DNA from: Leucobacter sp. | GTDB taxonomy: Bacteria; Actinomycetota; Actinomycetes; Actinomycetales; Microbacteriaceae | DNA: 6,574 nt | Reading direction: 5' to 3' | Assembly: GCA_017990305.1 (NCBI GenBank) | Contig: JAGNOB010000107.1 | Coordinates: forward strand, 1 to 6,574 | Shown: piece after piece, positions 5,417 to 6,574 of the stretch | Position numbering within the stretch: the stretch's first letter is position 1 | Layout of the letters: every line of letters begins with the position of its first letter | Program-made: the position numbers and the translations under genes | Notes under the pieces: generated by a model | Databases searched by the model: none | Told to the model about the DNA's origin: nothing | Seen by the model: the letters and a program-made list of their open reading frames with translations, nothing else

Positions 5417-6574
5417 CTATCCCCGGCCGATGAGCACGAATGGGGCTGTGTCGTCTTCGAGGAGCGCCCGGTGGCAGAACTGCTCGTACTCGGCGAAGAA
5501 CTCCGCAGCGGGGACGGCTTCCTCAGGCGTCACGACGCCCCGCTGCGCAATCGATCCGCGGGCAATGAGCTGCAGGCCGATCGCCGCGGGAATCGCGGTC
5601 GCCCCGGCCATTCCGTCGTCGGGAAACCGTGTGAGCTCGGTGGTGACATGCGCTGGTGCGCCAGCGACCGTGCCGCCGGCCCACGCCCACAGCCCGGGTG
5701 CCCGGCGCGAGCGTGCGGGGCGCGTTCCGTGCTGTAGCGACTCAGGTCGTTCGAAGCCCGCCTCGATCTCGCGTGCCGCGTCGGCTTGCGTGAGTTCCCC
5801 GCTATCGACGCGGGCCGCGATCCCGCGAATCTGATCGAAGACCCACTCGGGGCCTGTGCCCAGGTTCTCGCTCACCCGCAGGGACGTGAAGGTGCGTGGC
5901 AGGGTGACCGCCTCGGGGTGCCCGATGGTCCACGCCTTGAGGTCGCCGTAGCCGGGGTACGGAATCGTGCGCTTCTCGAGCGGGGCGACGAGCTGTGCCT
6001 TGCCGTCGCGGTGGACGCGCACGGTGCCGGTTGTTTGGTGAACGAAGTGCATGGTGGCTGCGTTGGGGCGGCCGCTGGGTTCTGGCGGAGCCAGCGTGCC
6101 CATGGGCCAGCCGGTGAGGAGTTCGTCGGTCACGTCGAGCTCGTCCGCAGCGAGCTTGGCCAGAAGGTTCGATACCCCCGGGCTCGCGCCCATTCCGATG
6201 AGGGCGGTAACGCCGGCCTGCGTTGCAGCCTCTCCGTGCTCGAGGGCGGTGAGCGTTGGTTCCCAGTCGTCGTTGATGTCGACGTAGTGGCACCCGGCCG
6301 TGATTGCAGCTCCGAGCGTCACCTCCCCGAAGCGTGTAAACGGCCCGAGTGCGCTCACGACGCCCCACGCCCCGTCTAGGGCTGCGGCGATGTCGTCGGT
6401 GAGTACGTTCATCGCCAGCACGTGTACGTGCGGCGCGATCGAGGTGAGTCGTTCGAGCGCGGACGCGTCGAGATCGATCGCGATGATCTCGGAGAACTCG
6501 GGCATTGCCGCGAGTGTCTCGACCGCCTTGGCTCCCATGGCGCCGGCGCCGCCAAAGACGACGACCCGCCGCGC
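5417..6574 (-). CDS. Saccharopine dehydrogenase-like NAD(P)-binding oxidoreductase, 5'-truncated by window edge
   Basis: Rossmann-fold oxidoreductase of the saccharopine dehydrogenase / carboxynorspermidine synthase superfamily. An ATG lies at 6538, but the frame stays open to the window edge and the preceding codons read ARRVVVFGGAGAMG, the nucleotide-binding loop running through that Met. The ATG is therefore internal and only a few N-terminal residues are missing. Numbering from it: acidic end of the second strand IAIDLD (19-24), VVSALGPF (60-67), YVDINDDWE (85-93), GMGASPGVSNLLAK (115-128), GHPEAVTLPR (206-215) and RFPDDGMAGATAIPAA (304-319). These match the family's usual sequence of YVD, GxxPGxxN and GHPE motifs. 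Visible length is 385 residues, near the normal 390-400. The substrate cannot be told: the family includes lysine-pathway, polyamine and many uncharacterised members, and no lysine or polyamine gene is in view. It is convergent with the SDR across two hairpins, so it is probably a separate transcription unit. Family good, function open. Confidence 0.85.
   Translation of the reverse strand, partial: ARRVVVFGGAGAMGAKAVETLAAMPEFSEIIAIDLDASALERLTSIAPHVHVLAMNVLTDDIAAALDGAWGVVSALGPFTRFGEVTLGAAITAGCHYVDINDDWEPTLTALEHGEAATQAGVTALIGMGASPGVSNLLAKLAADELDVTDELLTGWPMGTLAPPEPSGRPNAATMHFVHQTTGTVRVHRDGKAQLVAPLEKRTIPYPGYGDLKAWTIGHPEAVTLPRTFTSLRVSENLGTGPEWVFDQIRGIAARVDSGELTQADAAREIEAGFERPESLQHGTRPARSRRAPGLWAWAGGTVAGAPAHVTTELTRFPDDGMAGATAIPAAIGLQLIARGSIAQRGVVTPEEAVPAAEFFAEYEQFCHRALLEDDTAPFVLIGRG

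Noticed and set aside
5417..6538. ATG at 6538 as the true start of the saccharopine-dehydrogenase-like gene
   Set aside because: Upstream codons encode RRVVVFGGAGA, completing the nucleotide-binding loop, so the real start lies beyond the window.

Overview
The window is GC-rich with dense, short-spaced genes on both strands. Codons favour G or C in third position, there are leaderless-looking starts, and the central gene set resembles one I recall from mycobacteria. All this points to a high-GC actinobacterium. A Microbacteriaceae member (Leucobacter-like) would fit, but this is an impression from protein style and was not tested. I see no RNA gene, CRISPR array, insertion sequence or phage gene.

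Layout: (1) 1-488, plus strand, the 3' part of a SipW/ER-type signal peptidase I whose N-terminus lies outside the window. (2) 485-2062, minus strand, a complete GlpD-type FAD glycerol-3-phosphate dehydrogenase, convergent with the peptidase and sharing a CTAG that supplies both stop codons. (3) 2104-2769, minus strand, a TetR-family regulator 41 bp upstream of glpD. (4) 2770-2786, a 17-bp divergent control region. (5) 2787-4460, plus strand, an FAD-binding oxidase closely resembling alkyl-DHAP synthase (AGPS). (6) 4487-5359, plus strand, a classical short-chain dehydrogenase/reductase 26 bp after it. (7) 5360-5416, two hairpins that probably end transcription from both sides. (8) 5417 to the window end, minus strand, a saccharopine-dehydrogenase-like Rossmann oxidoreductase whose N-terminus lies outside the window.

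The centre (2-6) looks like one functional locus: tetR-glpD in one direction and AGPS-like-SDR in the other, controlled from 17 bp. GlpD yields dihydroxyacetone phosphate. AGPS in peroxisomes swaps an acyl for an alkyl group on acyl-DHAP, and an SDR-family reductase (DHRS7B/PexRAP) then reduces acyl/alkyl-DHAP. The set could therefore be a bacterial ether-lipid or acyl-DHAP module. The chemistry is inferred from family membership; no DHAP acyltransferase or fatty-alcohol-forming gene is visible here. From memory, Mycobacterium tuberculosis has a similar glpD1 / TetR / flavoprotein cluster (Rv2249c-Rv2251), so the arrangement is probably conserved, while its function is, as far as I know, poorly described.
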